10,286 bases of DNA, taken from assembly GCA_003024985.2 (NCBI GenBank), contig PXIH01S0081180.1; one strand, given 5' to 3'. The notes beneath the pieces were generated by a model. The model did no database searches. It was given only the letters and a program-made list of their open reading frames with translations, and was not told where the DNA came from. This stretch comes from Euperipatoides rowelli (lineage: Eukaryota; Onychophora; Udeonychophora; Euonychophora; Peripatopsidae). Shown in pieces: positions 8,222-10,286 of the stretch; position 1 is the stretch's first letter; each line of letters opens with the position of its first letter. The translations under genes were made by a program, and so were the position numbers.

Positions 8222-8386
8222 ACTCCATCTCTTATAATGAAGGTGATATTCCATGCAAGAGAAAAAAGGGACATGCAGAACTGGAAACATAAAGCAAAAT
8301 CTCATCAAGAAAGCAAAATTTCAAGTGCTAAGACACACCAACCACATGAACAAGGAAGCCCTATGAAGGAAAATAGGAGAAGGGGG
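8222..8386 (+). CDS. Candidate internal protein-coding exon (165 bp, 55 codons, phase 0-0)
   Basis: The block is bounded by a pyrimidine-rich acceptor (TTGACTCTATTTTAG, AG at 8220-8221) and a consensus donor (GGGGTAAGT, GT at 8387-8388). Its length is an exact multiple of three, and one frame is open from the first to the last base. The other two frames contain stops. Its G+C is about 40% by eye, clearly above the flanking DNA. The 55 residues are hydrophilic and basic, rich in Lys, Gln, His, Ser and Arg, with pieces such as FHAREKRDMQNWKHKAKSHQ and a C-terminal ENRRRG. No domain is recognised; it looks like a disordered, possibly nuclear, segment. An in-frame ATG lies at 8237-8239. The partner exons must lie outside the window or in very long introns, since no equally good exon is seen. 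An untranslated or alternative exon, or a chance splice pair, remains possible. Confidence 0.45.
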
Positions 8387-8949
8387 GTAAGTACTTAATC
8401 TACTTCAAACTGTATCATTGTTTTTATCACACATTATTAATATTTGCATAAATATTATTATTAAATTAATACTTTAGTCTACCAACTTCTGTTTATTTTT
8501 CTATATTATATTTTACAATAGATTTCTAATATTACAATATTTTAATGTAGTTATATACTTGTCAGGACTGGTTTTATTTAAAGACTATTAATAGATAACT
8601 GTGATATATCGTCTATTAACTTGTTCTTGATCATGATTTAAGTTATTGAGCTATGATTAATATTTTGATTTAGACATTTTAATAATTCTATTTAAGAAAT
8701 TAATAATAAATTGTTATTTATAAAATTTATAAAAACTTTCACATTATACTACAAGCTTTAATTAAAAAGAAAATTATAGGTAAGTAAAAAATATTACACC
8801 TAAGCATAAATTGGCTTTTCTAAACCTAGGGAGATTTATTAACCAGTCACAGTATTATTACAAATTAAAATAGAGTTATTGCAATGGAAATATTATGTGT
8901 TTATGTTTCATATGATATCCTGATAGTTATTTTCTGACAACAGTCGATG
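8387..8949. other. AT-rich intron-like sequence
   Basis: It begins with the donor GTAAGTAC of the preceding exon candidate and contains no supported gene. A second strong donor-like word, TAGGTAAGTA (GT at 8780-8781), is present, but the bases before it form no convincing exon. It is consistent with intron sequence downstream of the 8222-8386 exon. Confidence 0.45.
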
Positions 8950-8957
8950 CTCTGCAT

Positions 8958-9095
8958 CAGAGCCGGAATGGCCCAGATGGGAGGTGGCAATTGCCACCTG
9001 ACCGGTAAGCTCTCTTCATCCCTCGAACTTCCCCATGAAAGTCACCTGAATTTCTTTCTTTCCCACCTTATTTGTCATGTACGCAGGCCGCCCTG
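8958..9095. mobile_element. hAT-like miniature element, 138 bp, with 8-bp target duplication
   Basis: The element begins CAGAGCCGG (8958-8966) and ends GGCCGCCCTG (to 9095). Read inward from the right end this gives CAGGGCGGCC, a short imperfect terminal inverted repeat of the CAG..GC.GG type typical of hAT transposons. Directly outside lie CTCTGCAT (8950-8957) and CTTTGCAT (9096-9103), an 8-bp duplication with one mismatch, the length expected for hAT insertion. The interior is far GC-richer than its surroundings and holds an exact 18-bp palindrome, AGGTGGCAATTGCCACCT (8982-8999), directly behind the left end. There is no room for a transposase, so it would have moved using one supplied elsewhere. 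An open frame at 8947-9108 spans it but starts outside the element and is regarded as incidental. Confidence 0.62.
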
Positions 9096-9179
9096 CTTTG
9101 CATCATAAATTTATAGAGAATTCTCATTTAATTGAAATCACTCGTAGAAATAATGCTAATTACCCCAGATTATAGCAGT

Positions 9180-9534
9180 GGTTCTTAAAGTGTATTCTCA
9201 ATGCTATTTATTTCGCTAAAATATGTATATTTAATTCAACAAATTTTCTTATTTCATTTAAAAAGATGTTAAAATCTTAAGTTTTATAAATGTTAGTGAA
9301 AAACTAAAACATCATTTATTACATCATCTTAAAGAAAAATTAAAGCAAACACCAGCTGTTTGCTTTGATTTGTGTTTAAGATGATGTCATAGATGATGTA
9401 ATCACTCTTTTCTAACATTAGTATAAAACTTAGATTTTCATATCTGTTTAAATGAAATAAGAAAATTTGTTGAATTAAATATACATTTTTTTTATTGCAA
9501 AATAAAACAAAATTGACAAAGATGCACTTTAACC
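9180..9534. repeat. 355-bp fold-back palindrome, probably a hAT-type miniature element
   Basis: Two arms of about 165-175 bp are inverted copies around a centre near 9354. The innermost stem is AAAGCAAAC (9342-9350) and GTTTGCTTT (9358-9366) with a 7-base loop. Longer matches follow outward: CATCATCTTAAA with TTTAAGATGATG; then a near-exact outer block, with left TATATTTAATTCAACAAATT (from 9227) mirrored by right AATTTGTTGAATTAAATATA (to about 9483). The left end reads CAGTGGTTCTTAAAGTG from 9176, close to a common hAT terminus. The right arm ends at ...CACTTTAACC (9534) with its outermost bases eroded, and no clear 8-bp duplication was found. A transcript of either strand would form a long near-perfect hairpin, a possible small-RNA source. 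Confidence 0.75.
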
Positions 9535-9843
9535 TTTTTATGTGGTGACCCAAACCAAGCTAACGGTTATGACATTGCAACCACAATAAAAATAAATACA
9601 TCTGTTAAATAAACGAGACGATTCAATATAAAGAATAAAAACTTCATTACATATCACACTTTGTAGTTTGACTACTCCATGAGTAATAATGCATGTAAAT
9701 CCCAGGCTTAAATATTATTCTTTATATCTATAAACACAAAACTTGTTTATAGATATAATTATTTTCAATAATCCCCTTCAGAAATTCAATTAACTAAAAT
9801 TATAGTTTAAATGGGTAATTTTTATCTTAGCAAATTTAATCAT
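9535..9843. other. AT-rich spacer with hAT-like end sequence and a hairpin
   Basis: The first bases continue from the fold-back right arm as CTTTTTATGTGGTGACCCAA. AACC-TTTTTATGTGGTGACCC is similar to subterminal sequence of several hAT elements as I remember them, so the mobile element may extend further right than the palindrome shows. No gene is present. Confidence 0.35.
9722..9758. repeat. Perfect 14-bp inverted repeat with 9-base loop
   Basis: TTATATCTATAAAC (9722-9735) pairs without mismatch with GTTTATAGATATAA (9745-9758) around the loop ACAAAACTT. It is too short and AT-rich to call a microRNA precursor. It may be a small fold-back remnant. Confidence 0.85.
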
Positions 9844-10193
9844 GAAATCGTTTCATACACACCCCAGTCAGAATTGCTCCACAACTAAAATTTGAATCAT
9901 GACTAGAGATATGGAAATTTAGCGTTATGCTATAAAATGCTATACAATGCTAAATAACATTTATTTTCTACAAAATGTAAAATTTAAAATTTCATATTTT
10001 TAAAAAATTGATTCTTTAAAATTGAAATCATTTCAACCAGGACCCAGTCCGAATTGCTCAGCAACCAAAATTTGAGTCTTGAATAGAGATACAAAAATTT
10101 AAATGTTTGCTATAAAACACTAAATTTTATCTATATTCTATAATTTATTAAATTTTACATTTGATATTTTTTAAAAATTGAGTCTTTAAAATT
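9844..10193. repeat. Tandem repeat B: two diverged copies of a ~180-bp unit
   Basis: Copy 1 runs 9844-10023 (180 bp) and copy 2 runs 10024-10193 (170 bp), head to tail. Shared landmarks in order are GAAATC.TTTCA, CCCAGTC.GAATTGCTC, AAAATTTGA.TC, TAGAGATA, GCTATAAAA, and TTGA.TCTTTAAAATTG at the end. Identity is about 75% by eye, with small indels. GAAAGATCAAGATATTGAGA after 10193 is not a clear third copy. The unit shares no obvious sequence with the ~180-bp repeat at 4055-4435. Confidence 0.82.
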
Positions 10194-10286
10194 GAAAGAT
10201 CAAGATATTGAGACTGTAAAATTAAATATTAAAAAAAATGGCTATACACAATTGAAAATGTTTTTAAAATTGACATAAATATACTT

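Noticed and set aside
8757-8780. Short segment before a strong donor TAGGTAAGTA
   Set aside because: The 24 bases between the nearest acceptor-like AG and the donor are as AT-rich as the intron and have no coding look.
8947-9108. 53-codon plus-strand frame with ATG, preceded by ACAACAG and containing GGTAAGC, tempting as an exon
   Set aside because: The GC-rich block is better explained by the hAT-like element at 8958-9095 with its 8-bp duplications. The frame runs through both element ends.
9168-9175. GATTATAG as left target duplication of the fold-back element
   Set aside because: No matching 8-mer was found beyond the right arm. GGTTATGA near 9564 is too different.
9329-9553. 74-codon minus-strand open frame
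   Set aside because: It lies almost wholly inside the fold-back palindrome, has no ATG at its upstream end and encodes only Ile/Phe/Leu/Asn-rich sequence. It is a by-product of the inverted repeat.

Overview
The window looks like AT-rich nuclear DNA from an animal (about 70-75% A+T judged by eye). It has no bacterial gene organisation, no long open frame and no rRNA, tRNA or CRISPR signal. The longest open frames are about 80 codons in a sequence where stop codons fall roughly every 12 codons. What can be supported is repeats, DNA-transposon pieces, faint retroelement relics and one or two exon-like blocks with splice consensus. An animal source is inferred from GT-AG splice sites, hAT-type small elements and a BEL/Pao-like relic (BEL/Pao elements are known only from animals). 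Phylum cannot be fixed from the sequence. One undetermined base (N) sits at 1575.

Layout. 31-152: a GC-rich 61-bp unit repeated twice, each copy with two conserved small palindromes. 153-1316: mostly AT-rich, with short GC-richer islands and a weak candidate 3' exon at 745-843. 1317-1460: a possible non-LTR (LINE) relic on the plus strand. 1461-3706: gene-poor, with a (TAG)9 microsatellite at 2603-2629. 3707-4858: minus-strand relics resembling, in pol order, an LTR-retrotransposon protease tail (4769-4858) and the start of a reverse transcriptase (3707-3943), separated by two tandem copies of a ~180-200-bp repeat (4055-4435). 4859-7525: gene-poor. 7526-7771: a minus-strand frame with a BEL/Pao-like motif. 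8222-8386: the best exon candidate, 165 bp, phase 0-0, with good acceptor and donor. 8958-9095: a 138-bp hAT-like miniature element with near-perfect 8-bp target duplications. 9180-9534: a 355-bp fold-back palindrome. 9844-10193: two diverged copies of a second ~180-bp tandem repeat.

The simplest reading is intronic or intergenic DNA of a host gene, possibly the one owning the 8222-8386 exon, heavily seeded with old mobile elements. No working multi-gene system is visible. The items most worth a second look are the two hAT-like structures near the right end, the ordered retroelement relics around the ~180-bp repeat, and the isolated exon.
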